Shown here: one piece after another, positions 17,436 to 25,857 of the stretch
Layout: the number at the start of each line of letters is the position of its first letter
How positions within the stretch are numbered: the first letter of the stretch is position 1
Source of the DNA: Corynebacterium ulceribovis DSM 45146
GTDB lineage: Bacteria; Actinomycetota; Actinomycetes; Mycobacteriales; Mycobacteriaceae
Reading direction: 5' to 3'
NCBI RefSeq assembly: GCF_000372445.1
Contig: NZ_AQUY01000003.1
Coordinates: 186,001-250,000, forward strand
DNA length: 64,000 nucleotides
Translations under genes and position numbers: made by a program
The notes under the pieces: model-generated
Database searches by the model: none
What the model saw: the letters and a program-made list of their open reading frames with translations, nothing else
What the model was told of the DNA's origin: nothing

Positions 17436-17912
17436 ATGACTACCGAAAAAAGCATGCTGATTGCCTACGACGGCTCCGCGGAAGCACAGCGGGCGCTGGA
17501 GTACGCCGCGCATTACTTGTCCTGCGAAAAGGCTTACATCATTACGGCCTGGGAACCACTGCACCGCCAAACGGTGAACGCGGCTGGCGGCCCAGCGGCA
17601 ATGGTGCAGGTTAATTGGGGTGATGTCACCCCGGATGATGACGATCCTGCCTACACCGAAGCCCTCGAGGTAGCCAAGGGCGGTGCCGATTTCGCAAAAA
17701 ACCTTGGTTTTGTTGTGGAACCTTTCCTAGTTGAGTCCTCAACTACGGTATGGTCAGCCATTGTTGACGCTGCCAACGAGCTTGATGCTGACATCATCGT
17801 CAGCGGCACTCGCGGCACCACCGGCCTCCGCGGACTCCTGCAGTCTTCGGTCGCCGACGCGGTGCTCAAGCACGCTGGTCGGCCGGTCTTCATTGTTCCG
17901 CCAAAGAAATAA
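17436..17912 (+). CDS. universal stress protein (UspA family)
   Basis: A single-domain Usp of 158 residues. The opening MLIAYDGSAEAQRALEYA and the ATP-binding-type glycine pattern (GTRGTTGLRGLLQSS, then VADAVLKHAGRPVFIVP) are complete, so the nucleotide-binding subclass is likely. Such proteins bind ATP and rise under starvation or hypoxia. GAAGG lies just upstream of the ATG. It is followed 11 bases later by the DUF2613 gene and then by aftD, so the three may be one transcript. Confidence 0.93.
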   Translation: MTTEKSMLIAYDGSAEAQRALEYAAHYLSCEKAYIITAWEPLHRQTVNAAGGPAAMVQVNWGDVTPDDDDPAYTEALEVAKGGADFAKNLGFVVEPFLVESSTTVWSAIVDAANELDADIIVSGTRGTTGLRGLLQSSVADAVLKHAGRPVFIVPPKK

Positions 17913-17923
17913 GGAGGCACATT

Positions 17924-18118
17924 TTGCCTTACGAATCTGATTCCGAACCACGCCGCACCCTCGGCCCGGCGCTCGCATCCGCACTGGTCGGCGGGCTCCT
18001 CGGTGTCGGCGTAGTGTTCGCCATCGCGGAAATCGCCAAGGATAGCGAGCTGCCGGAAGCACAAGCTGTGTCCACTGAAGACGCCATCATGGGCGGCGTG
18101 GAGTACGGCACCCGCTAA
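17924..18118 (+). CDS. DUF2613-type small membrane protein
   Basis: A protein of 64 residues starting at TTG, supported by a strong AAGGAGG 7 bases upstream. It has one membrane segment (about residues 13-35, ALASALVGGLLGVGVVFAIA) and a short polar tail ending VEYGTR, the pattern of actinobacterial DUF2613 proteins. Its function is unknown. It ends 6 bases before the aftD start codon, which has no ribosome binding site of its own, so AftD synthesis probably depends on translation of this small gene. Confidence 0.85.
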   Translation: MPYESDSEPRRTLGPALASALVGGLLGVGVVFAIAEIAKDSELPEAQAVSTEDAIMGGVEYGTR

Positions 18119-18124
18119 GTTGCG

Positions 18125-21100
18125 GTGAAAGTTTCCGCCTCACCACGCCCCCGCCCCCACCTCGGTCGCGGTCGTCTGCCCCGGCTTGCCCCGTGGTGGC
18201 TACTGCTGACGCTGCTCGCGTTCATCCAGTCGCCCGGCCGCACCGCAGCCGACACCAAACTCGACCTCGTTGCCGACCCGTGGGGATTCCTGACCCAGGC
18301 CACTCGCGTCTTCACCGACGTCTTCCCCCTCGGTCAGCTCCAAAACCAGGCCTACGGCTACCTGTGGCCCCATGGCCTCTTCTTCGCCGTCCTGAGCCCC
18401 CTGCCCGACTGGTTTGTTCAGCGCGCGTGGTGGGCGCTGCTGCTGTGCCTCGCCTTCACCGGGATGCACCGCCTCCTGGCAGCACTACGCATCGGCTCCC
18501 CAGAATCCCGCATCCTCGCGGGCCTGCTGTACGCACTTTCCCCACGCATCATCGCCACCATCGGCGCCATCTCTTCCGAAGCGTGGACTTTTGCGTTAGC
18601 CCCCTGGGTGTTAGTTCCACTCCTTTCCGCGCTTAATGACGATCACCGCCACCGATCCGTCTTTCTGCCCACGCTGACCTCAGTTATGGCTGTCTGGTGC
18701 CTCGGCGCCGTCAACGCGGCTGCGACTCTGGCGGCACTGGTGCCAGCTGGTTTGTGGCTGCTGCTGCAAATTGTGAATGGCCCGCAACGTCAACAAGCCC
18801 TCAAGGTCGCTGGGTTATGGGGCGTTGGGGTGAGTGCGGTGAGTGTGTGGTGGATTGTGCCGCTGCTGATTCTGGGGCGCTACTCGCCGCCGTTTATCGA
18901 GTTCATTGAGTCTGCGGAAACGACGACGCGGTGGCTGAATCTGACCGAGATGCTGCGCGGCGCGACAAGTTGGACACCGTTCGTATCGACGGAGCGACTG
19001 GCCGGACATGAACTGACCACCGACCCGGTGCTGATTATGGTGACGGTTGCGCTGGCGGCGGTGGGGCTGGCCGGTCTGGTACTGCTTCGGCGCGCAGGCC
19101 GATTCTGGGTGCTATTGCTGCTGCTCGGCGTGCTGGTGATGGGCGCAGGCAATGCAAGTTTCGCACCGTTTTCCGACGCAGTGAAAGCGCTTTTTGACGG
19201 TTCATTGTCGCCGTTTCGGAATGTGCATAAGTTCTCGCATCTGGTGTGGATGCCGCTGATGGTGGGGCTGGCGCATGCCTGCCGGAATCTGCCGTTTCGG
19301 GCTGGTGCAGGAACATGGGCGCATCCGGAGAAGCGGCCAGCGGTGGCCGTTGCCATGTTGATGGTGGTGCTGACGGTGTCGGCGACCTCGCTGGGTTGGT
19401 CGGGGCGGCTGGCACCGGAGGGCACATACCGGCAGGTACCGGAGTATTGGCAGCAGGCAGCGGACTGGCTCGGCGATGCGCACGCCCAAGTGCCCGACGC
19501 CGGTCGGACGCTAGTGGTGCCGGATGCCCCGTCTGCGGAGCAAACGTGGGGGCTGACGCGGGATGAGCCGCTGCAGGCCCTCGGGGATGTGCCATGGGTG
19601 GTGCGCGATGCGGTGCCGTTGGTGCCGCCGGAAGCGATTCGCGGGCTCGATGGGCTGATGGGGCAGCTCGATTATGGGTCGGATGTGCCGGCGCTGGCGC
19701 AGACATTGCGGGCGCAAGGTATCGGCTTTGTGCTGGTCCGGCGTGATTTGACGGAGTCAGAGCGCACTGGTTCGGCGAAAACGATGGCGACAACGCTGCG
19801 GATGTCAGATGAGATTTCTGCGGCAGCGTCCTTCGGGAAAGTGGAGATTTTCCGGGTCGGCGACGGTGCCGCGCCTGCGTCGGTGGTGTCGGCGGCGGAT
19901 GTGTTGCCGGTCGCTGGCGGGCCGGAGGTACTGCCGGTGCTGGATGCGATTGATGGTGCCGCGGCGCCGCGTACGTTGGCTGCGCCCGGCGCGGACTCGG
20001 AGCTGTTGACAGTGACGGATACTCCGTCTCGGCGCAGCCGCAACTATGGCGAGGTCCGCGGCGCAAACTCCGATGTGCTCGCCCCGGGCGATGACACTGG
20101 GGTGCCGAATCGGCTGCCGGATTACCCAGTCGCAGGTCCTGCGCTGACCGAAGTGGTCGAAGCAGGTGGCCGGGTGCGCGTGTCCTCCTCCGTCTCGGAT
20201 GCCTACGCCTTTGGCGGCTCGGTGCCCGGCCGGTCGGTCAATGCGTTGGTGGATCGGCGCACGGACACTGAGTGGCGACCGAAGCTGGGTTCGGGGCGCG
20301 GCGAGAAAATCACCTTTGAGCTGCCCGATGGTGTGGAAGCTGCGCGCGCGAAAATCACTGCGGGCACGAGCGCGCAGCACTTACAGATCACGGGCCGCGG
20401 GAGCCATCGTCCGGCGGCCAGCACAGAGCGCACGGTAATGCGGCGCGCAACTGCGGACATCACGATCCCTGGTGGCAGCGCCAACGTGGTGACCATCACG
20501 CTGCTCGGCACCTTTGACCAGCCCGGTTTGGCAGAAGTGTCACTGTTCGACCGCGCAGGCAAGGACATCACTCCCACTCGCCTCATTACCGTGCCCGATG
20601 CGACTGGGTCTGCGGAAGCGGGTAAGTCCGCGACTAATCCCGCTCGCTGGGTGTTCACCCGCTCGGATCGCCTGATGCAGCGCGCGTTCACAGTGCATCA
20701 GCCCACGTCAGTGCGGGTTCGCAGTTCCGCGTGCGGCGAGTATGTGCATGGCACCGTTGGCCTGGATATTCGGATTCGCACCGGCGGTTTCGGCAGCGCC
20801 GATGAGCAGATTCACTGGGTCCGGAACTGCGATGAGCAGGTGAAGCTCCCAGCTGGCCAAGTAGTAGTGGAGACCACCGCCTGGTGGTTGGAGTTAGCTA
20901 CTGACACGTGGCTTGCCCATACTGCTGCGCCTTCGGCGACTCCGCTGCCGCTCGATCGTCAGGCGACGGGCAATCACTTGTCGGGCACCATCGCGCCGGC
21001 CGATCATGCTCGCATTGTAGTGTTGCCGCAGGCCCGCTACGACTTCCGCACAGCTCGCATCACCACAAGTGGCCCCACCACTGAGTCCGACAGTGACCAC

Positions 21101-21823
21101 ACCACTGAGCTCGTCCCGACCACGCTCAACGGATGGCAGCAGACATGGCTCCTGCCTGCAGGAACCGGCGGCGACCTGACCATTGACACCACTGTCGGCA
21201 CCACCTACCGCTGGGCCCTCGCCCTAGGCCTAGCCCTAGCTGCGCTGTTAGCCGTGTTGTGGTTGGCGTTAAAGATTGTTGCTTATCGACGACAACCTCC
21301 CGCGCCTGCCGAACCCGAAGCCACTACCCCACTGGCGTTGCCAAGTCCCGTACTGCTCACGGCTGGCGCTGTGACATTGGGGCTCGTCGCTGGGTGGCCG
21401 GGTCTGCTCATTACAGCCGTGGCGACCGCCGCAGGTATCACGCTGCATCGCTTCTTGGGCGGCACTCAGCTCGTCGCCGCTGCAAGCGCTGGTGCCTTCC
21501 TGATAGCGGGTGCCTTGCTCGCCCGCGATCCGTGGCCAACCAGCAACTATGCCGGATTCGACTGGCCAACCGAGCTTTTCGCAGCCCTCGCTGTCGCTTT
21601 GCTGCTGGTAGCGGCGCCGCCACGGCTACGAATCCACGCACCCATTCGCTTCCGAGCCGGCTCTTCCACCAGCGCAAAGGACGCTGCCGCCACTGGGATA
21701 GACAGCGCCGCCGTCGCAACGAACACAACCAACGTGTCCCACAAGCTCGAGGAAAACATTGGCACGCCCAACAGTGGAAACACCACAGACAGCACCGCCA
21801 CGTGCCACAAGAAAATGCCATAA
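18125..21823 (+). CDS. aftD: alpha-(1->3)-arabinofuranosyltransferase AftD
   Basis: A very large GT-C glycosyltransferase of 1232 residues. Hydrophobic segments fill about residues 25-400 (TKLDLVADPWGFLTQATRVF, YGYLWPHGLFFAVLSPLPDWF are typical of this family), a soluble extracellular part with carbohydrate-binding-like beta domains covers about 410-1010, and several membrane segments close the protein. AftD adds branching arabinose residues to arabinogalactan or lipoarabinomannan from decaprenyl-phosphoryl-arabinose. GTG at 18125 lacks a ribosome binding site and is probably coupled to the preceding small gene. The last 92 codons lie antisense over the 3' end of the convergent acyltransferase gene; the AftD tail there (Ala/Thr/Ser/Asn-rich) looks less conserved. 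Confidence 0.9.
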   Translation: MKVSASPRPRPHLGRGRLPRLAPWWLLLTLLAFIQSPGRTAADTKLDLVADPWGFLTQATRVFTDVFPLGQLQNQAYGYLWPHGLFFAVLSPLPDWFVQRAWWALLLCLAFTGMHRLLAALRIGSPESRILAGLLYALSPRIIATIGAISSEAWTFALAPWVLVPLLSALNDDHRHRSVFLPTLTSVMAVWCLGAVNAAATLAALVPAGLWLLLQIVNGPQRQQALKVAGLWGVGVSAVSVWWIVPLLILGRYSPPFIEFIESAETTTRWLNLTEMLRGATSWTPFVSTERLAGHELTTDPVLIMVTVALAAVGLAGLVLLRRAGRFWVLLLLLGVLVMGAGNASFAPFSDAVKALFDGSLSPFRNVHKFSHLVWMPLMVGLAHACRNLPFRAGAGTWAHPEKRPAVAVAMLMVVLTVSATSLGWSGRLAPEGTYRQVPEYWQQAADWLGDAHAQVPDAGRTLVVPDAPSAEQTWGLTRDEPLQALGDVPWVVRDAVPLVPPEAIRGLDGLMGQLDYGSDVPALAQTLRAQGIGFVLVRRDLTESERTGSAKTMATTLRMSDEISAAASFGKVEIFRVGDGAAPASVVSAADVLPVAGGPEVLPVLDAIDGAAAPRTLAAPGADSELLTVTDTPSRRSRNYGEVRGANSDVLAPGDDTGVPNRLPDYPVAGPALTEVVEAGGRVRVSSSVSDAYAFGGSVPGRSVNALVDRRTDTEWRPKLGSGRGEKITFELPDGVEAARAKITAGTSAQHLQITGRGSHRPAASTERTVMRRATADITIPGGSANVVTITLLGTFDQPGLAEVSLFDRAGKDITPTRLITVPDATGSAEAGKSATNPARWVFTRSDRLMQRAFTVHQPTSVRVRSSACGEYVHGTVGLDIRIRTGGFGSADEQIHWVRNCDEQVKLPAGQVVVETTAWWLELATDTWLAHTAAPSATPLPLDRQATGNHLSGTIAPADHARIVVLPQARYDFRTARITTSGPTTESDSDHTTELVPTTLNGWQQTWLLPAGTGGDLTIDTTVGTTYRWALALGLALAALLAVLWLALKIVAYRRQPPAPAEPEATTPLALPSPVLLTAGAVTLGLVAGWPGLLITAVATAAGITLHRFLGGTQLVAAASAGAFLIAGALLARDPWPTSNYAGFDWPTELFAALAVALLLVAAPPRLRIHAPIRFRAGSSTSAKDAAATGIDSAAVATNTTNVSHKLEENIGTPNSGNTTDSTATCHKKMP

Positions 21824-22728
21824 GACCAGCGGCCCAACATCTGCATCACCGGATGTTCCAGCCACCGGGACTGCGGCGCCAACGCGTAGGGCGCAATAAT
21901 CCCCGCAGCAAACAACATGCCGCACAGGGTCCGCGCCGCGAAGTGACCATCAGGCGCTCGAACGAGACCCTCCGGGCCGATCATCGCGGCAGCAACCAGC
22001 CCCGCCAGCGCGATGGTGAACCATAGAAAACGCCATCGGCCTAAACGTCGCAAAGCCCTAAACTGCTGCGGACCTGCCGATTCAATTTCTGCCAACACCA
22101 TGCCCACGGCAAACCAACTGAAAAACGCGGGCGGCAAAATATGCGGATTCAAGCCCTCGGGAAGCGGCAACGGCAGGAACGCCCACCCCAGGCTGGCGGC
22201 GGCGACAGCGGAAATCGTCGCGATGCGGGCACCGATCCCCACAATCGGGGACAGCGCCCACGCAATCAGCGGCATCGCCAAGTAAAAGGACACCTCCACC
22301 GACAAACTCCACAGGTGGGTCAGACCGCCGGAGAGGACATCGGGGACATAGACCTGCAGCAGGAACAGGTTCGCGAGCCAGGCCTTCGCATCGGTGCCGA
22401 AAGCGACCGGAAAAAACAGCAGCACCACACCGACACACACCCAATACGCAGGCATAATGCGTGCGACACGCTTGAGGTAATACGTCTGAGCCATCGCCCA
22501 GCCCTGCCACCGGCCGTGGGAACGCCACAGCAAAAACCCAGACAGTGCGAAAAATACCGCCACGAAAAAGTCGAAGCGGCCAAGCACACGCTGAAACAGG
22601 CCGCCGACATCCTCACCGGTTTGAAAGGCGACGTGTGTCACAATAATGCCCACCGACGCAATCGCGCGTAACCCCTCGAGCGCAGGCAAAAAGCCGCGAT
22701 GAGACGGGCGTGGTGATGGGTCTGACAC
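21547..22728 (-). CDS. acyltransferase-3 family membrane protein (TmaT-like)
   Basis: A protein of 393 residues with about 10 membrane segments. The family motif is visible: ALEGLRAIASVGIIVTHVAF with the catalytic His, then FFVAVFFALSGFLLWR and YYLKRVARIMPAYW. Such enzymes O-acylate lipids or sugars. Next to aftD, DUF3068, GT4 and methyltransferase genes it resembles the C. glutamicum trehalose mycolate acetyltransferase TmaT, which aids MmpL-dependent export; that assignment rests on recalled gene order. GTG at 22728 is chosen because AGGAG lies 5 bases upstream; 18 further codons are open. The 3' end overlaps aftD by 277 bases in the opposite direction. Confidence 0.84.
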   Translation of the reverse strand: MSDPSPRPSHRGFLPALEGLRAIASVGIIVTHVAFQTGEDVGGLFQRVLGRFDFFVAVFFALSGFLLWRSHGRWQGWAMAQTYYLKRVARIMPAYWVCVGVVLLFFPVAFGTDAKAWLANLFLLQVYVPDVLSGGLTHLWSLSVEVSFYLAMPLIAWALSPIVGIGARIATISAVAAASLGWAFLPLPLPEGLNPHILPPAFFSWFAVGMVLAEIESAGPQQFRALRRLGRWRFLWFTIALAGLVAAAMIGPEGLVRAPDGHFAARTLCGMLFAAGIIAPYALAPQSRWLEHPVMQMLGRWSYGIFLWHVAVLSVVFPLLGVPMFSSSLWDTLVVFVATAALSIPVAAASFALVEEPARKRMGAWIRSRGGAATSSKATARAAKSSVGQSNPA

Positions 22729-22871
22729 ATCGGCTCCTGAGCGACGAACTTGTAAATGACGGACTGAAGTTTCATAAAACACTACCGCCAGTAGGATTAC
22801 TTGTTAGTTTTTCCTACAAAGCCTTTGCACATTTTTAGATCGATTTTTAGATACAGCCACAGGAGGCCACC

Positions 22872-24023
22872 GTGAAGCGGACACTGTCCCACGTATTAAT
22901 CGTGTGCGGCGTTGCTATTGTCGTCCTTGCCCTCGCACTGCCATTCTTCCTCGTGCCGGCGATGAAGGTGCTTCCACTGGACACCGTCAGCCAGTCCGAA
23001 ACCCGGGAAGCTGAAGCGAAACTGCTGGACGCGTCCGCTCTGGCCAGCGGCAAGCCACTCGACATCCACAAAGACAAGCCGGAATGCAAGCCGAAAGACA
23101 AGAAGAAGGAACCGGCACTGTCCTGCTTCATGGGCCCAACCGACGTCAAAGCGATCCGCTATGTCACCATGCAGGCCCCAGCCGACGACAAAGTTGTGAC
23201 CTTCGAAGCTGGCCAGACGCTGCAGCGCACGGACCGCCAGGAACCACACTCGCTGGTCACCGCATCGGTCGACCGCATCACCCTGGACCGCAAAACCGCG
23301 TTCCCAGTTCCAGAACCGACCTCCAGCTACGAAATCACCGCGCCAGCGACTGGTAACCAGCCAGCGGAAACCCCACAGTTCACCCGCGACGGCTACCAGT
23401 ACCAGTTCAGCTTCGGCACCGACAAGAAGTCCTACCCATACTTCGACGTCTACGCCCTGGAATCCAAGCCAATCGATTTTGTGGCCGAAGAAGAACAAGA
23501 AGGCGTCAAGGTCTACAAGTTCCACCAGACCGTCGGCCCAGTGAGCCTGCACGACTCCATCACCCGGATGGCAACCTCCCACGGTGTGCATGACCTGTCC
23601 GAAGGCCACAAGCAGGTGCTGGCCTCCATGCGGCTGAAGTTCCCGGCGTACCGCTGGGGTCTGGAAGGTGACGAAGACGTCTCCATGGACCGCTACTACT
23701 ACACCGAACGCACCCTGCGCGTGGAACCATCCACCGGCATGATCACCAACGGTACGGAAAAGATTTTCCAGTTCTACGCCAAGGACCAGGAAGAAGCCGA
23801 GTACATTGTTGGCCCCGGTCGCGAAGAGGAAAACAACAATCCAAAGCGCACCGCCACTAACTTCACCGGCCAGTGGAATGACGAAACCATGCACAAGCAG
23901 CTGACCAAGGCCAAGGAGAAGAAGCGCTCCATGGACCTGGCTGCTGGCGTGGCACCGTGGATTCTCGGCGTGGTCGGCGTGGTGCTGGCTGTGCTCGGTA
24001 TCCGCCTGCACCGCAATAGCTAA
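22872..24023 (+). CDS. DUF3068 (PorA-family) membrane-anchored protein
   Basis: A protein of 383 residues with one membrane segment at each end (about 5-30 and 355-378) and a large extracytoplasmic domain between, the DUF3068 pattern; databases often name it 'porin PorA family' although it is unrelated to the small C. glutamicum porin. The GTG start has ACAGGAGG ideally placed upstream. The next gene in this envelope block follows a terminator. The biochemical role is unknown; the neighbourhood suggests cell-envelope lipid or glycolipid work. Confidence 0.87.
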   Translation: MKRTLSHVLIVCGVAIVVLALALPFFLVPAMKVLPLDTVSQSETREAEAKLLDASALASGKPLDIHKDKPECKPKDKKKEPALSCFMGPTDVKAIRYVTMQAPADDKVVTFEAGQTLQRTDRQEPHSLVTASVDRITLDRKTAFPVPEPTSSYEITAPATGNQPAETPQFTRDGYQYQFSFGTDKKSYPYFDVYALESKPIDFVAEEEQEGVKVYKFHQTVGPVSLHDSITRMATSHGVHDLSEGHKQVLASMRLKFPAYRWGLEGDEDVSMDRYYYTERTLRVEPSTGMITNGTEKIFQFYAKDQEEAEYIVGPGREEENNNPKRTATNFTGQWNDETMHKQLTKAKEKKRSMDLAAGVAPWILGVVGVVLAVLGIRLHRNS

Positions 24024-24047
24024 CGCACCGGCTTCGGCCTGATGTTG

Positions 24048-24087
24048 TACCCGCCGCCGTATCGGTTGGCGGGTATTCTTTTTCCTT
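24048..24087 (+). terminator. terminator abutting the next start codon
   Basis: The arms TACCCGCC (24048-24055) and GGCGGGTA (24068-24075) pair over 8 bp around a 12-base loop and are followed by TTCTTTTTCCTT, which ends exactly at the ATG of the next gene. Confidence 0.75.
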
Positions 24088-25857
24088 ATGAGCACAAAGC
24101 AGCGCCCCACATATGTGGCCATCGTGGGCCCCTGGGCGCTACTGCTTACCTTCCTACTGACCTGGCCACTGCTCGGCGACGGTGCGTTAGTACTGCGCGA
24201 CATGGTGGTCCCGGCCTCCCCCGCCCTCACCGATGCCAGTTTAGGGCTTACCGAGGCAGCCGCCCGAGCATTACCGCAGGATGCACTTCTAGCGATCGCA
24301 GGCCGATTCATCAACGCCGCCATGCTGGTCCGCGCAGTTTTGTGGCTCGCCATGATTGTGGGCGGAGTGAGCGCCGCGTACCTGGCACGCCGACTCATCG
24401 GCGCTGGGCTCATTGGCCAACTTGCAGCGACCACCATGACGCTCTGGAACCCATTTGTCGTTGAACGGCTGCTCCAGGGGCAGTGGTCCGTGGTCGTCGC
24501 GGCGGTGCTGCTCCCGGCGGTGGCCTACTTGGTCAGCCGGGGTTTTTATGCCGCGGCCATTGCGACGATTACCTTATGCGCACTGACCCCCACTGGCGCG
24601 ATTATGGCGACAGTCGTGGCAATTGTGGCCGCTCGACGCTGGGCCGAACGCGCCGGCGCTGTGCTGCTCGGGGTGCTGGTGTCCGCGCCATGGCTGTGGG
24701 CCACCTTCGCTCATCCGAAGGGTGCAGGGCTGACCAGCAGCGATGCTGCTGGTGTGACTGCGTTTGCCGCGCGGGCCGAGCACGGCACCGGCACCGTCGG
24801 TGCGGTTCTGGGCCTTGGCGGTATCTGGAACTCCGGAGCCGTGCCCGCCTCCCGGGAAACCGGCTACTGGGGGCTGAGCGTCCTGCTGCTGTTGGCGCTC
24901 TTCGGCGCCGGGCTGTGGTGGCTGCTCCAGCGCCAGCACAAGCTTGCCGCGGATAGACCGCGTCACATTCACGCCGCTGCCGCTCGGCGCCTGCTGATTC
25001 TGGCCGCGCTTGCGGTGGCGCTGCCGATCTTCTTCGCATTCCCACCCGGCATCAACCTGCTGTCCTGGGCAATTCAGCATGTGCCGGGCACCGGACTGAT
25101 TCGCGATACCCAGAAGCTGGTCGCGCTGGCACTGCCCGGGTATCTACTGCTGGCAGCCGCCGGTGCGGAAGCTGTAGCGGTACGGCAAGGCGACCGGCTG
25201 CGCAGCATCGCGGCGACTGCCGCGACCATCGGCATCATTGTCGCCGCGGTCCCCGATGCCCCGGCTGCCGTCGCTCCATTGAAACCACAGCCGCTGTGGC
25301 AGGAATGGAATGTGATTTCTGGGCTGGTCGCCCAAGACGATAGTTCTGTTGCCGTGCTCCCGGGCGGGTCCTACCGCATTATCGACGGCACCCCTGTGCT
25401 CGATCCGGCACAAAAAATCCTGCCCGCTAACGTCCTGACCACCGGAAACCTACTGGTCTCTGGCACAGAAGTGACCGGCGAAGGCACCACCGCCGCTGAA
25501 GTAGAAGATATTTTGCTCAGCGGCTCCGCCCCAGCGGATGAAAAGCTCGCAGCAGCATTGGCTAGCCGCGGTGTCGGCTGGGTGCTGGTCGAAGACTCCC
25601 CGGGCCCACTAGGCAACTCCGCTGACGCGCTAGCTGAGCTGGACCTGGTGTACGACGGTGAAAGACTCATCCTCTACCGCGTGCCCGGCGCGATTGACTT
25701 GCCACCGGCGGCGAACCGCACCGGTGTGTATGGCACGTTAGTGCTGTGGCTTAGTGTGCTTGGTGGCAGTTTGATGGTCGCGCTTTATGCTGCGACTCGT
25801 CGTCCGCGGCCTGCGCGAGCACCGCGCCGACAGCCGCAGCCGTCCGCTGCCAGCTAA
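24088..25857 (+). CDS. polytopic GT-C-like membrane protein
   Basis: A membrane protein of 589 residues with about 10-12 hydrophobic segments and a C-terminal extracellular domain (about 410-545). Features such as LVLRDMVVP near the N terminus and TMTLWNPFVVERLLQGQW recall actinobacterial polyprenyl-phosphate-sugar transferases of the AftD type, but no known enzyme is recognised. The ATG at 24088 has no ribosome binding site; TATTCT eight bases upstream would suit a -10 element, so the mRNA may be leaderless. The last 107 bases overlap the 3' end of the convergent GT4 gene. Confidence 0.8.
   Translation: MSTKQRPTYVAIVGPWALLLTFLLTWPLLGDGALVLRDMVVPASPALTDASLGLTEAAARALPQDALLAIAGRFINAAMLVRAVLWLAMIVGGVSAAYLARRLIGAGLIGQLAATTMTLWNPFVVERLLQGQWSVVVAAVLLPAVAYLVSRGFYAAAIATITLCALTPTGAIMATVVAIVAARRWAERAGAVLLGVLVSAPWLWATFAHPKGAGLTSSDAAGVTAFAARAEHGTGTVGAVLGLGGIWNSGAVPASRETGYWGLSVLLLLALFGAGLWWLLQRQHKLAADRPRHIHAAAARRLLILAALAVALPIFFAFPPGINLLSWAIQHVPGTGLIRDTQKLVALALPGYLLLAAAGAEAVAVRQGDRLRSIAATAATIGIIVAAVPDAPAAVAPLKPQPLWQEWNVISGLVAQDDSSVAVLPGGSYRIIDGTPVLDPAQKILPANVLTTGNLLVSGTEVTGEGTTAAEVEDILLSGSAPADEKLAAALASRGVGWVLVEDSPGPLGNSADALAELDLVYDGERLILYRVPGAIDLPPAANRTGVYGTLVLWLSVLGGSLMVALYAATRRPRPARAPRRQPQPSAAS

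Noticed and set aside
22872..24023. True PorA porin
   Set aside because: The corynebacterial PorA is a very small peptide; this is a 383-residue anchored protein, and the database name is misleading.
22896..24437. 513-codon antisense frame opposite the DUF3068 gene
   Set aside because: It spans two plus-strand genes and a terminator, shows no domain, and mirrors the third-position bias of the DUF3068 gene.
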